Shown in pieces: positions 8,871 through 18,827 of a stretch of DNA of 64,000 nt; within the stretch, counting starts at the first letter, position 1, and every line of letters begins with the position of its first letter. The stretch spans positions 14,708 to 78,707 of the forward strand of contig CAWEVI010000017.1 in assembly GCA_963812475.1 (NCBI GenBank). Direction: 5' to 3'. A program made the position numbers and the translations under genes. Source of the stretch: JAMXLO01 sp963812475 (GTDB taxonomy: Bacteria; Pseudomonadota; Alphaproteobacteria; Acetobacterales; Acetobacteraceae). The notes under the pieces are model-generated. The model ran no database searches and was not told the DNA's origin. It saw nothing but the letters and a program-made list of their open reading frames with translations.

Positions 8871-10732
8871 ATGATCACAGCTATCGAAATCACGTCGCGC
8901 GCCCCGTTCGTCGGGGGCGCTGCGTTTGGCGATGTCGGTGCGTACGAGCGGCTGGATGGTGTGGCGATCGGCGAAATCGATCCGGCGCATCCCGGCAACA
9001 TCGGCATCGTCAACATCGACAAGGCGCCGCGTAATGCACATGGCCGCGTCGAGTACCGCAGCGATATCTGCATCCTGCGCCCGGCCGATCCGGAGCGCGG
9101 CAACGGCCGCATGCTGTACAAAGTGAACAACCGTGGGCGCATCATGCTGTTCGCCAACCTGTGCGCCGGCAAGGTGGGTAATCTGCCGCAGACGGCATCT
9201 GACCTCGGCAATGCCCTGCCATTGCGGCGCGGCTTCACACTGGTCTGGTCCGGCTGGGACCCCGGCGCGCCACGCGCCAATGGCGGCCTTGGTTTGAATG
9301 CGCCCGTGGCGACGAACAATGGCGCGCCCATCGTGCGGCGCATCCGCGAGGAATTCATCTCCGGCACGCGTGGCGGTTTATTGGAGCGCTTCCGCCTGTC
9401 ATACGAGACGGCAAGCCTCGATCTGCGCGACGCGCGATTGACCGTGCGGCAAACACAGGAGGCGCCGCGGCGCGAGGTTTCGGCGTGGCGGTTCGTCGAT
9501 GCGCGCACGGTGCAGTTGCTGCCGGAGGGCACGCCGCCGGAGCCCGGCTCGATCTACGAACTCCATTACCAGGCGACAAAACCCGGTGTGCTTGGCATCG
9601 GCTTTGCCGCGACGCGTGATCTCGTCGGCCATATGCGCCGCTCCGCGGCAGGGCGCGATCTGCTTGGTCGCCCAATGGAGCATACGCTGGCATTTGGTAT
9701 TTCCCAGGCTGGACGCTATCTGCGCGACCACATTGCCCAAGGCTTTAATCGCGACGAGGACGGAGCGCGCGTGTTCGATGGCGTGTTCACCCATGTCGCC
9801 GGCATCGGGCGGGTCTTCCACAACACCGAATTCGGTCAGCCTGCGCGTACCCGGACCTGGCATGAAGACCATGATTTTCCCGAGGTGCAGTTCCCGTTCT
9901 CCACTGCCACGCTCGACGATCCGATCAGTGGCGGTTCCGGCACTTTGCTGCGCGGCGACGACAGCGACCCGAAGTTGATCGAGACCAACACTTCGACCGA
10001 ATACTGGCAGAAGGGCGCGTCGCTGTTGCACACCGATCCAGGCGGGAGCCGTGACGTGACACTGCCGGCGAATGTCCGCGGCTATTATCTCCCGGGTACG
10101 CGGCACGGCGGCAAAGCCGGGATGCCACGCGATCCGGGTCCCTGCATCAATCCGCGCAACTGGCACGATCCGATGCCGGCGATCCGCGCGCTGCTGATCG
10201 CCTTGGATGAGTGGGTGGCGCGCGGACGCGAACCGCCACCGTCGCGCCTGCCGCGCATCGACGATGGAACGTTGGTGCCCGCCGAGTCCGTTGCATGGCC
10301 AAAGCTGTCCACGCTGGTGCCGCCACGTGCGGCGAATGACGCCGTGCCGCTTGGTGACTGGACAAATCCGCAGTCGCCGGTGCGCGCGTGGTGCGCTCTG
10401 GTGCCGCAGGTGGATGCGGACGGCAATGAGATCGCTGGCATCAGTGCTGCCGGACATCGCGGTGCCGCTCGGCACGTTCACCGGGTGGAATCTTTACAAG
10501 TCGCCGCTGCCGTCAGGCGAACTGGCCGATCGCGACGGCACGTACCTGGCGTTCGCCGCGACCGCGGAGCGAACGCGAGCAGTCGTCCGACCCACGCCCA
10601 TCGCTTGCAGAACGCTATCCAAACCACGAAGCGTATTTGGCGCGCGTAAGTCGTGTGGTCGAAACGCTACGACGCGACAGGCTGCTTTTAGACGAGGACG
10701 CCGAAGCTTATCTGATGCGTGCTCGCAACTAG
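8871..10732 (+). pseudogene. Large alpha/beta hydrolase (PF20091-like), two frameshifts
   Basis: A long secretion-free alpha/beta-hydrolase-domain protein of roughly 615 residues when repaired. The N-terminus ITAIEITSRAPFVGGAAFG and the nucleophile region LAFGISQAGRYLRDH are typical of this uncharacterised family. The frame changes near 10443, after NEIAGI, where VLPDIAVPLGTFTGWN continues in the next frame. It changes again near 10572, after which RPSLAERYPNHEAYLARV continues to a stop at 10730-10732. Each break is repaired by removing one base. It follows the binding-protein gene by 13 bases and probably shares its transcript. The substrate is unknown; an ester or lactone is a guess from the fold. 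Confidence 0.75.
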
Positions 10733-10773
10733 CCAACCTACCCCCGGGTTAGTCACACCAGCCGTCCCCATTT

Positions 10774-10850
10774 GTCATGGCCGGGTCGTGCCCGGCCATC
10801 CATACCAGCACTCTGCCGGCGGAGATGGCCGGGTCACGCCCGGCCATGAC
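10774..10850. repeat. Paired palindromic intergenic repeat (REP/BIME-like), copy 2
   Basis: Same architecture as 2171-2248: GTCATGGCCGGG...CCCGGCCATC, a spacer, then GATGGCCGGG...CCCGGCCATGAC. It sits between the ends of two convergent genes, the usual place for REP-type elements, which can stabilise 3' ends or bind gyrase in other bacteria. Confidence 0.75.
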
Positions 10851-10899
10851 GTGTGAGAGGCCAATGCCGTACGTCAATATTTGCGACGCCCGATCAATG

Positions 10900-11045
10900 C
10901 GGAGGGTGAGCGAAGGGCCACCGAGAACCACGGAGAACGGATTGAGTGCGCGGTACGCCGGCCAGATCGATCTCCGTGGTCCTTCGTGGCCCTCGTTCGT
11001 CCTCCGTGTTAAGTAACCTTGCGTCCTTCGGATGGCACCGGCCAA
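10900..11045. repeat. Dispersed palindromic repeat, copy B
   Basis: Second copy of the element at the left end of the window. The blocks GAACCACGGAGAACGGATTG and CTTGCGTCCTTCG are shared. The arms GGAGGGTGAGCG..., AGGGCCACCG, ACCACGGAG pair with CTCCGTGG..., GGCCCTCGTTCG, TCCTCCGTG, giving a hairpin of about 35-base arms around a central CGGATTGAGTGCGCGG loop. It lies just past the end of the TonB receptor gene. Confidence 0.7.
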
Positions 11046-11096
11046 CTGCCACGGGAGGAACGCCCGCGATGGTCAGTCGTCTGCGTGTCGATGCTT

Positions 11097-13431
11097 TCAG
11101 AACGTCACGCGCACGCCGGCAAATCCGCCAACGGGCGCCGCCGGGCTCAGACTGCGCGGATTGGTAGCGCCTGGTGCCTGAGCCAGAAATACCGAACTGG
11201 TCGGCGAGAACGTGCCGAACGTGGAGTACTTCTCGTTCGTGACATTCTCCACCAACGCGAACAGTTGGACATGGTCCGTCAACTGGTACGACGTGGTGAG
11301 GTTCAGTGTGAAGTAAGGCGTCAGTTTCGGCGTCAGATTGGCCTCGTCGCCGAACAGGAACGCGCCGCTGGCGACAATCGCCGTGCCGCCCACGGTCCAC
11401 TTGTCCGTTATCTTGTAGTAGGCACCAAGCTTGGCCTGGTTCGTGGGTATGCCGGGCAGACGATTGCCGGGCCGCACCGTGATGTTGCCGTCCGCATCGG
11501 CCGCCGGATTGCTGCCGCCCAACTCGACGAAAGTGCTCTGGAAGGTCGCGTCGGTGTACCAGGTACTCGACATAGGCGATCCAGCGATCGTTCTTGAACT
11601 GCAATCCGGCGTCAACGCCCTGCCGTCGTGTCTGGCCGACATTGGCGAAGAAGGCGCGCCCCGTGGTGACGCTGTTGATGAAGGCGATGTCGTTGTTGAG
11701 GTTGCTGCGGAACAAGGCGACGTTGTAGCTGAGGTTGGCGCCGTCGAACGGCGTGAAGCTGCCGCGTACGCCGGCCTCCATGGTGTAGGAGATGACCTGC
11801 TGGAGGTCCGGATCCCCCACGAAGAAATTCGCCAGGCTGCACGAGTTGGCGGGTCCCGCGCAGGACAGCTCGGCCGGCGTGGGAGCGCGGTTCGCCACGG
11901 CATAACCGGCATACGCGGTCAGCCAAGGCGCAACCTGATAGGTCACGCCGCCCGCCGGGTTGAAGTGGTTGTAGCTGTGATTGCCCGTCAGGTCGCCGCC
12001 GTTCTCGTCGTTCAGGTCAACCAGCGCCATGTTGAAACGGCCGGAAACGGTCAGCGCGAGACGCTGCGTCAGGTTGAACGTGTCTGCGAAGTAGATGCCG
12101 TAGTTGGCGTTGGAGAGGCCGACGCGAACCGGTGAGTTGCTGCCGGGCTCGTCGATCACGATGCCAGGTCCGATGAACACGCGGTCGAGCGGTGTCAGTC
12201 CGCCGATGAATGAGGTGGCGCTGAACAGGGTCTGCGCGCCATCGAAGCTCATTCCCGCGACGAAGTGGTTCGGGAAGCCGAACAGGTCGTTGGTATTGGT
12301 GACCTGAAGCGAGGCGCCGTAGGCGTTGGTGTTGGTGGTCTGATTGTCGAGCTCGGAATAAGGACCGCCGTTCAGGAAGTCCGGGATCAGTCCGCCGCCA
12401 AGCGTGGTGCTGGGAACGCCGTCGTTGCACAGCAATCCGGTGCCGTCATTGCAGGGCGTGTCGTTCGGCGCGTTGCCGTTGGTGACCCGCTGGAGGAAGT
12501 AGCGGTAATACGCGAGCGCCTGGATCGACGTGGTGTCGGTCACGTCCACACTGCCGGATAGACTGAGCGCCGCATACTGGTTGGCGATCTGATTGGGCGC
12601 GGTGAACTGGGCCGCCTGATCGACGGCCAGTAGCTCGACCGGGGACGTGCCGGGACCGTTCAGGATCGAGTGCGCCGCCGTGACATTCAGGTGCAGCTCC
12701 GCGCGGTCGCTGCGCCAGCCGAGATCGCCGTAGATGTTCTGGATTTCGGTCGATTGCAGATCGCGCCAGCCGCCCTGGTGCAGCACGGTGCCGGCGACGT
12801 AGGTGGCGACATTGCCGGACTGCTTGCCGTACTGGAACTCGCCCTCGACTTGGCCGAACGAGCCGCCCGAGACATCGCCTTCGAACCCCTGATAGGTGAA
12901 GCCGTTCTTCAGCTGCACGTTCACCGCGCCGCCCAACGCGTTGAGCCCGAACACCGGGTTGGAGCCCACCAGGTTGATCCGATCGATCGCGATGTCGGGT
13001 ATCAGGTCCCAGTCCACGGTGTCGCCGAACGGCTGATTGAAGCGCATGCCATTGACGTAGACCGCCAGACCCTGCGGGGTTCCTTGCAGCCCGGATGCCG
13101 CGAAGCCGTGATAGAAGAGAGTTGGCTGGAATGGATTGCCGGAAGCGGAGTCCAGGCCGATACCGCCGATCTGCTGGTTGAGCGAGCCCAACAGGTCGGA
13201 CGTTCCCTGGCGCTGCAGGTCCTGGCTGTTCAGCACGTGGGTTTCCGCCGGGACCAGGTTGCGATCGATGCCCGAGCCGATCAGCGGCGACGCCCCGATC
13301 ACCTCGACCGGCGGCAGCTGGGTGACCGGCTGTGGCGCCTGCTGCGGGGTGTCCGGGGTTTGCGCGGGCTGCGCTGCCGCCGCGCCGGTGAACAGGAACG
13401 CCATCACCGCAATGCCATGCCGCGCTCGCAC
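11097..13431 (-). CDS. TonB-dependent outer-membrane receptor (one apparent frameshift)
   Basis: An outer-membrane gated channel taking up a metal chelate or other scarce ligand with energy from TonB. The signal peptide is residues 1-20, followed by a Pro/Gln-rich stretch with a TonB-box-like VEVIG. The plug domain is about 60-170 and the beta-barrel follows to a terminal Phe (VGGFAGVRVTF). The frame breaks near 11562: RWIAYVEY continues as WYTDATFQSTFVELGG in the other frame. Removing one base of the GG at 11562-11563 restores about 778 residues. Its neighbours are the two-component pair and PQQ dehydrogenase genes, and a TonB gene is 6 kb away. In methylotrophs, receptors of this class import lanthanide chelates (LutH-like). 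That role here is inference. Confidence 0.85.
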
Positions 13432-13595
13432 GTCGATATTCCCCCAGCCCCGTTGTCATAGTCCGTTGGAATCGGATGAGGCCGCACGGCGCGCGGGATG
13501 GCTATGGCGCAACTTCCCGAATTTGGCGACAATGTTTCCCGAACTCACCGCCCGGCATGGAATGGGCGTGAGGTGTGGGAATAGGGAAACGGATC

Positions 13596-14960
13596 ATGCC
13601 GCTGCGGGTGCGGCTCATCGGATTGATCGGCCTGGTGCTGCTGGGCAGTCTGGCCGGCGGCAGTGTGCTGGTGGGCTGGCACGCCGCGAGGTCGGTGCGG
13701 ACGGAACTGCGCGCCGCACTCGATGTCGGTGCGAACACGATCCGCAACGGGCTGGGCGAAACGGTTCGCACGAATGATCGCGCGGATGAATTGCGCCATC
13801 TGGTCAGCACATTCAACGGCAACCGTCACGTGCGCGCAACGCTGTTGGACGCACGGGATCAGCCGCTCGCGGTGTCGGCGCTGTTCGTGCCGACGCAGCC
13901 GGTTCCCGGCTGGTTCCGTCGCCTTGCGGGTCGCGTGCCAGGCGCCGTTCGGATTCCGGTTGTACCCGCGGGTGAGTCCGGCGGCGCAATCGTCTTGCAG
14001 GCCGATCCGATCAACGAGATCGGCGAGGTCTGGGGTGAATCGCGTGACGCGGTGCTGGTGCTCGCGGGATTTGCGCTGCTGAGCGCGGCGCTGATCTATG
14101 CGGTGATCGGGCGCACCCTGCGGCCACTGGAGAACCTGTCGAGCGCCTTCGAGCAGATCGGCAAGGGCGACTATCACGGCAGGCTACCGGAGCGCGGGCC
14201 GCCCGAACTGACGCGGCTGGCGAGCGGGTTCAACCTCATGACCCAACGGCTGGCCACGATCGCGGCGCAGAACCGCCGGCTGAACGAGCGGCTGCTGACC
14301 TTGCAGGCGGAGGAACGCGCCGATCTGGCGCGCGACCTGCATGACGAGATCGGACCGCTGCTGTTCGCGGTGGACATGACCGCGGCGACGATCGAGCGTT
14401 GTGCCGGCGGCGACCGAGCGGGCGACATTCCAACCCATGTGCGCTCAATTCACGATGCGGTCGGTCGGGTGCAACGTCATGTGCGGGCCATACTCGGACG
14501 GCTGCGGCCGATCCGCGCAATCGGGCTGGAGGCCGCGATCGCCCGGTTGGCGGCATTCTGGCAAAGCCGCCGTCCCGACATTGTCTTCGCGGTCGATGTC
14601 TCGTTCGATGAGGATCGGATCGGCGACGATCTGAAGGACACGATCTACCGCGTCGTGCAGGAGGCCGTGAGCAATGCGATCCGGCACGGCAAGCCGTCGC
14701 GCGTGGAAATTGCCGTCGCGCATGGCGATGCCGATGCGGTTCGCGTCGAGGTGACGGATGACGGCATTGGCATGGCGACGGATGAAATGACCGTGCGGGG
14801 TCCGGCGCAGCTCGGTCTTGTTGGCATGCGCGAGCGCGTGATGGCGATGGCCGGTTCGCTGTCGATCGAGCAGGGGCGCGAGGGCAGGGGGCTCGCGCTG
14901 GTCGCCTCCCTGCCGTGTTTGAATGCGCAACAATCGCAGCACGTGGATGTGTCCGGATGA
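13596..14960 (+). CDS. Sensor histidine kinase, NarX/DegS-type (HisKA_3)
   Basis: A membrane sensor that autophosphorylates and passes phosphate to the regulator downstream. About 454 residues: TM1 near the N-terminus, a periplasmic domain of about 110 residues, TM2, a HAMP domain (GRTLRPLENLSSAFEQIG), the dimerisation/phospho-His box RADLARDLHDEIGPLLF, and a C-terminal ATPase with VVQEAVSNAIRHGKPS (N box), DDGIGM and GLVGMRERV. I prefer the ATG at 13596; a GTG 21 bases upstream is possible. The stop overlaps the next start (ATGA), so translation is coupled. Its place between a TonB receptor and PQQ-dehydrogenase genes suggests control of alcohol oxidation, as for FlhSR-type systems. Confidence 0.9.
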   Translation: MPLRVRLIGLIGLVLLGSLAGGSVLVGWHAARSVRTELRAALDVGANTIRNGLGETVRTNDRADELRHLVSTFNGNRHVRATLLDARDQPLAVSALFVPTQPVPGWFRRLAGRVPGAVRIPVVPAGESGGAIVLQADPINEIGEVWGESRDAVLVLAGFALLSAALIYAVIGRTLRPLENLSSAFEQIGKGDYHGRLPERGPPELTRLASGFNLMTQRLATIAAQNRRLNERLLTLQAEERADLARDLHDEIGPLLFAVDMTAATIERCAGGDRAGDIPTHVRSIHDAVGRVQRHVRAILGRLRPIRAIGLEAAIARLAAFWQSRRPDIVFAVDVSFDEDRIGDDLKDTIYRVVQEAVSNAIRHGKPSRVEIAVAHGDADAVRVEVTDDGIGMATDEMTVRGPAQLGLVGMRERVMAMAGSLSIEQGREGRGLALVASLPCLNAQQSQHVDVSG

Positions 14961-15574
14961 AGATCCTGCTGGTCGATGACCACGTAATTGTCCGGGCCGG
15001 CCTGCGCAATCTGCTGATGTCGGTGTCGGGCACGCACATCTCAGAGGCCGCCACCGGGCGCGATGCTCTGCTGCGGCTGCGACAGGATCGCCCTGACCTC
15101 GTGCTGCTCGACCTCAATCTGCCGGGCATCGGCGGCCTGGAACTGCTGCGCAGGATGCTGCAGGAGGACAAGGCGGCGCGCATTCTGGTGTTGAGCATGC
15201 ACGCGGAGCCGCTGTACGCCGCGCGCGCGATGGAACTCGGTGCGCGCGGCTACCTCAGCAAAAATGCATCGGCCGATGAACTGTTGACCGCGGTGCGTCG
15301 CGTTACCGAGGGCGGTCGGTACATCGAGAACGAGATCGCGCAGGAACTGGCGCTGCAGACGGTTTCGCCCGGTCACGGCCTGCAGGATCTTACCGAACGC
15401 GATCTGGAGATCATGCGGCTTATGGCCGAGGGCATGAGCCTGGCCGAGATCGCGGATGCGCTTGGCATCGGTTACAAGACGGTCGCCAATGCATGCAGTC
15501 AGATCAAGGCCAGACTTGGCGTGACACGGACGAATGAACTGGTGCGTCTCGCGATGACACTCGGCATCGCCTGA
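14957..15574 (+). CDS. Response regulator, NarL/FixJ family
   Basis: A transcription factor activated by the kinase upstream. The 205 residues comprise a receiver domain (acidic DD near residue 8, phospho-acceptor Asp in LVLLDLNLPG, Lys in YLSKNASADEL) and a LuxR-type helix-turn-helix (about 140-200: LTERDLEIMRLMAEG, LGIGYKTVANACSQIKARLG). The start ATG at 14957 overlaps the kinase stop. A longer frame from 14915 lacks family character. Its likely targets are the adjacent quinoprotein genes, by analogy with MxaB/FlhR/ExaE-type regulators. That is inference. Confidence 0.92.
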   Translation: MKILLVDDHVIVRAGLRNLLMSVSGTHISEAATGRDALLRLRQDRPDLVLLDLNLPGIGGLELLRRMLQEDKAARILVLSMHAEPLYAARAMELGARGYLSKNASADELLTAVRRVTEGGRYIENEIAQELALQTVSPGHGLQDLTERDLEIMRLMAEGMSLAEIADALGIGYKTVANACSQIKARLGVTRTNELVRLAMTLGIA

Positions 15575-15583
15575 GGCACGGGC

Positions 15584-15988
15584 TCAGTGGGTTTCCTGCC
15601 AACTGGCCCGCACCTGAATCTCGCATTGGAACTGGAGCGGCCCCTGGCAATAGCCCCACAGACAAATCCGTGTATTGTCGTTATCCACTCTGGTACGGCC
15701 CTCGGCTTTTTCGACCTTCCAGTCCGGATCGCCGCCGGGGTCCATCATCCGCGCTGTGTCCACTTCGGTCTTCACGGACTCGGGCACGATCTTCCAGCCC
15801 GATTGCGCGTTGGCACAACTCTCGTTCGTCAGCATATGGGTGGGTGTTTCCTCGTGCAGGATCAGTGCCGTCTCGTGCACTTCCAGTCCGTTGGTGACTG
15901 TTCGGGTCTCGGCTGCCACTTGCCCGATTGCGCCGTGGGTGATGAGGGCGGCCAAAGCCAAGGTCGATCCGAATTGGCTGTGTCGCAC
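15584..15988 (-). CDS. Secreted hypothetical protein, 134 aa
   Basis: Family not recognised. I choose the GTG at 15988, which follows GAGAGGGAAA. The product starts with a hydrophobic export signal (about 1-28, ending GQVAAE) followed by a mature region of about 105 residues with three or four cysteines (ESCANAQSGW, RICLWGYCQG, FQCEIQV), suggesting periplasmic disulfides. It is convergent with the regulator gene and divergent from the Rieske gene. The context suggests an accessory role in periplasmic alcohol oxidation. Nothing in the sequence shows the function. Confidence 0.7.
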   Translation of the reverse strand: MRHSQFGSTLALAALITHGAIGQVAAETRTVTNGLEVHETALILHEETPTHMLTNESCANAQSGWKIVPESVKTEVDTARMMDPGGDPDWKVEKAEGRTRVDNDNTRICLWGYCQGPLQFQCEIQVRASWQETH

Positions 15989-16151
15989 GGTGTTTCCCTC
16001 TCCATCGTTCCGGCCACGGTGTTCGCACGCAAGCATTCAGAAATTGACCGTAGCGCATTCCGGCGCGTCCTAAAACATGATCGGATGCCAACGTGACAAC
16101 GACGACGACGACTGGTAGCGTACTGATGACGCCGGCGGGAGATGTTGGACC

Positions 16152-16817
16152 TTGACGAACGATTCCCACGAACGCGCAACCATCGACCGGCGAATTCCCG
16201 AAACCGCTGCCACTGATCCGACCGACAAGGCAATACGCGCTGCGGCGTGTCCCTGCGCCATTGCGACGGCGGGGCGGCGGGCGCTGCTTGCCGCCGGCGT
16301 CGGACTCGGTGTCGGGCTGGTCGCGGGAACCGCGGGCGCGCAGACCGATCCGACGCGCGATCGGCCGAAGGAGGGCGACCTGCTGATCAGGGCGGGCGAT
16401 ACCGCGTCGGTGCCGCTCACACCCGACAGCATTCCGCTCAACGCGGGACAGATTTTGGCATGGCCCATGGACCCGGCCGGCAATGTCGTGCGCGATGGGT
16501 CGCGCCTCAACAAGGTGCTGCTGGTGCGGCTGGATCCGGCGTCGTTCGACGCGCCGACCGCGGAACGTTCGGCGAGTGGCGTGGTGGCATACTCGGCGAT
16601 CTGTCCGCACACCGGTTGCGAGGTGGTGAACTGGCTGAGCGAGACGCAGATTCTCGATTGCCCGTGCCACAACTCCGAATACGATCCAAAAGCCGGCGCG
16701 CGCGTTGTCAGCGGTCCGTCGCCGCGTGGGCTGGCGGCGCTGCCGCTGCGCGTCACGGACGGCAAGCTGACGGTTGCGCGACCCTTCATCGGGCGGCTGG
16801 GCATTCAGCAGATTTGA
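16152..16817 (+). CDS. Rieske [2Fe-2S] protein, periplasmic
   Basis: An electron-transfer protein with a Rieske cluster. The 221 residues include an N-terminal helix after an RR pair (GRRALLAAGVGLGVGLVAG) and a C-terminal domain with the two cluster motifs: CPHTGCEVV and CPCHNSEYDP (two Cys, two His). The start is TTG at 16152 with GGGAG upstream. No cytochrome b or c1 gene accompanies it, so it is not a standard bc1 operon. It is followed 85 bases later by a PQQ dehydrogenase and may pass electrons from or near that enzyme. The motifs are seen; the role is inferred. Confidence 0.9.
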   Translation: MTNDSHERATIDRRIPETAATDPTDKAIRAAACPCAIATAGRRALLAAGVGLGVGLVAGTAGAQTDPTRDRPKEGDLLIRAGDTASVPLTPDSIPLNAGQILAWPMDPAGNVVRDGSRLNKVLLVRLDPASFDAPTAERSASGVVAYSAICPHTGCEVVNWLSETQILDCPCHNSEYDPKAGARVVSGPSPRGLAALPLRVTDGKLTVARPFIGRLGIQQI

Positions 16818-16902
16818 CATGCGGTGCACCGAACGACGCACCCGTGCGCAACAAGGCTCGATAAACCGACTGAAATCCCGTGACAAGAAATGGAGGAAAC
16901 CG

Positions 16903-18732
16903 GTGCTCGACATAGATCGTTCGCGGCGCATTGCCGCAGGTGCGGCGCTTACGCTCAGTCTGCTTGCTTCATCGGCCTTTGCGCAACAATCCGCACCCGT
17001 GACGAACCCGCCTCCGGCGGCGCCGGCGGCACCCAACCCGATGCCGGGCAATGGCGAACCGGTTGCCGCTCCGGCGCCGATGCCATCGATCCTGGCCAAC
17101 TACAAGCCGGTCACCGCGGAGCGTCTGACCAATCCCGCCGATGGCGATTGGCTGATGTTCCGCCGCACCTACAACGGCTGGGGCTATAGTCCGCTGACCC
17201 AGATCACCTCGGCGAATGCGGGCCATCTGAAGCCGGTCTGGACGCTGACGACAGGACAATTGGAAGGTCACCAGGCGCCGCCGATCGTCAACGACGGCGT
17301 GATGTTCGTTGCCACGCCGGGCAATCAGGTCATGGCGCTGAACGCCGCGACCGGCGCGCTGCTGTGGCGCTACAAGCGCCCGATTCCCGAGGACATGCTG
17401 CAACTGCACCCGACCAGCCGCGGTGTCGCATTGTGGGGCGACAAGGTGCTGTTCGCCGCCACCGATGCGGTGATCGTCGCGATCAATGCAAAGACCGGCA
17501 AGGAAGTCTGGTCCACCAAGGTCGAGGACTACGCCAAGGGCTACTACATGTCGCTCGCCCCGCTGGTGATCGACGGCAAGGTGCTGCTCGGTACGTCCGG
17601 CGGTGAAATGGGCGTGCGTGGCTTTGTCGCGGCCTACGACGTGGAGACCGGCAAGGAACTGTGGAAGACCTTCATGGTTCCGGCACCGGGAGAGCCGGGC
17701 AGCGAGACATGGCCGAAGGGCGACCAGTGGAAGAACGGCGGCGCGTCGGTCTGGGTCACCGGGGTCTACGATCCGGAAACGAAGCTGACCTTCTGGGGCA
17801 CCGGCAATGGTGGCCCCTGGATGGGCGACCAGCGACCGGGCGACAACCTTTATACATCGTCGGTCGTGGCGCTGGATGTCGCCACGGGTCAGATCAAGGG
17901 CTTTCACCAGTATCACCAGAACAACTCATGGGACTGGGATGAGGTTTCGCCACCGATCATCGTGGATTACAAACACGACGGCAGGACAATCAAGGGTCTG
18001 ATCGACGTAGCACGCGACGGCTATCTGTGGATGCTCGAGCGCACCGCCGACAAGATCAACTTCGTCGCCGGCCAGCCGTTCGTTTATCACAACGTGTTCA
18101 CGAGCCTCGACCCGAAGACCGGTCACCCGGTGGTGGCCGAGGAACACAAGCCGGGAACCGGGAAGCTGGCTGATTTCTGTCCCGGCACCTGGGGCGGCAA
18201 GGATTGGCCGCCGGTCGCGTATAGTCCAAAGACCAGGCTGCTCTACATCCCGGCCAATGAAAATCTATGCGCCACGTTGATTGGCCGGCCGGTCACCTAT
18301 ACCGCCGGCCAACCGTTCACCGGCGTCACGAGCACGCTCTATTTGCGCAAGGGCGCCGATCATATCGGCGAATTGCAGGCGTGGAACGTGGACACCGGCA
18401 AGAAGGTCTGGACACATAGTTTCGGCATGACCCACACCTGGGGACCGGTGCTGGCGACTGCCGGCAACGTCGTGTTCGCGGGCGGGACCAACGACCGCAA
18501 GTTCCGCGCCTTCGATGCGACCAATGGCAAGGTGCTCTACGAGGTGCCAACGTCTTCGGGCGTGAACGGCGTTCCGATGTCGTTCGAGGTCGGCGGCAAG
18601 CAATACGTCGCAGTGCAGACCGGCTGGGGCGTGGATGCCACGCGCGTCCAGAGCCGGCTCAATCTGGTGCGGCCGGGAGCGTATCCCGAGGTGCCCCAGG
18701 GCGGTTCGATCTGGGTGTTCGCTGTCGAATAG
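16903..18732 (+). CDS. PQQ-dependent alcohol dehydrogenase, lanthanide-type, no vicinal disulfide
   Basis: A periplasmic quinoprotein of the methanol/ethanol dehydrogenase family, oxidising an alcohol with PQQ. About 609 residues: signal peptide (about 1-27), Pro/Ala linker, then an eight-bladed propeller with repeated W-docking motifs. The metal site reads SWDWDEVS (Asp codons at 17932 and 17938). The second Asp is the one associated with lanthanide rather than calcium. The conserved vicinal Cys pair is absent: the aligned place reads DMLQLHPTSRG. The GTG start at 16903 follows GGAGG, and a strong hairpin lies after the stop. The substrate is unknown. It is close to uncharacterised quinoprotein clades rather than to XoxF or MxaF. 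Confidence 0.92.
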   Translation: MLDIDRSRRIAAGAALTLSLLASSAFAQQSAPVTNPPPAAPAAPNPMPGNGEPVAAPAPMPSILANYKPVTAERLTNPADGDWLMFRRTYNGWGYSPLTQITSANAGHLKPVWTLTTGQLEGHQAPPIVNDGVMFVATPGNQVMALNAATGALLWRYKRPIPEDMLQLHPTSRGVALWGDKVLFAATDAVIVAINAKTGKEVWSTKVEDYAKGYYMSLAPLVIDGKVLLGTSGGEMGVRGFVAAYDVETGKELWKTFMVPAPGEPGSETWPKGDQWKNGGASVWVTGVYDPETKLTFWGTGNGGPWMGDQRPGDNLYTSSVVALDVATGQIKGFHQYHQNNSWDWDEVSPPIIVDYKHDGRTIKGLIDVARDGYLWMLERTADKINFVAGQPFVYHNVFTSLDPKTGHPVVAEEHKPGTGKLADFCPGTWGGKDWPPVAYSPKTRLLYIPANENLCATLIGRPVTYTAGQPFTGVTSTLYLRKGADHIGELQAWNVDTGKKVWTHSFGMTHTWGPVLATAGNVVFAGGTNDRKFRAFDATNGKVLYEVPTSSGVNGVPMSFEVGGKQYVAVQTGWGVDATRVQSRLNLVRPGAYPEVPQGGSIWVFAVE

Positions 18733-18744
18733 ACTGTTGCGAAA

Positions 18745-18777
18745 GCGGCCGCGCGGCCGTCACGGTCGCGCGGCCGC
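18745..18777 (+). terminator. Strong hairpin after PQQ dehydrogenase
   Basis: A 15-base stem, GCGGCCGCGCGGCCG / CGGTCGCGCGGCCGC with one G-U pair, around a TCA loop, starting 12 bases after the stop codon. There is no T-run, so it may act as a 3'-end stabiliser or a rho-assisted terminator. Confidence 0.6.
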
Positions 18778-18827
18778 ACGACGCCAGTCGGGTTGCTTCG
18801 GCGCATCGCGTCGTGCTTGGTTGGGTG

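Noticed and set aside
7103..9532. 809-codon minus-strand frame over the CoA-transferase and binding-protein genes
   Set aside because: Arg/His-rich with no motifs. The plus-strand genes are clearly real.
10894..11096. C-terminal extension of the TonB receptor frame
   Set aside because: It arises after the frameshift. The true barrel end with terminal Phe is at 11097 in the other frame, and the extension runs into the palindromic repeat.
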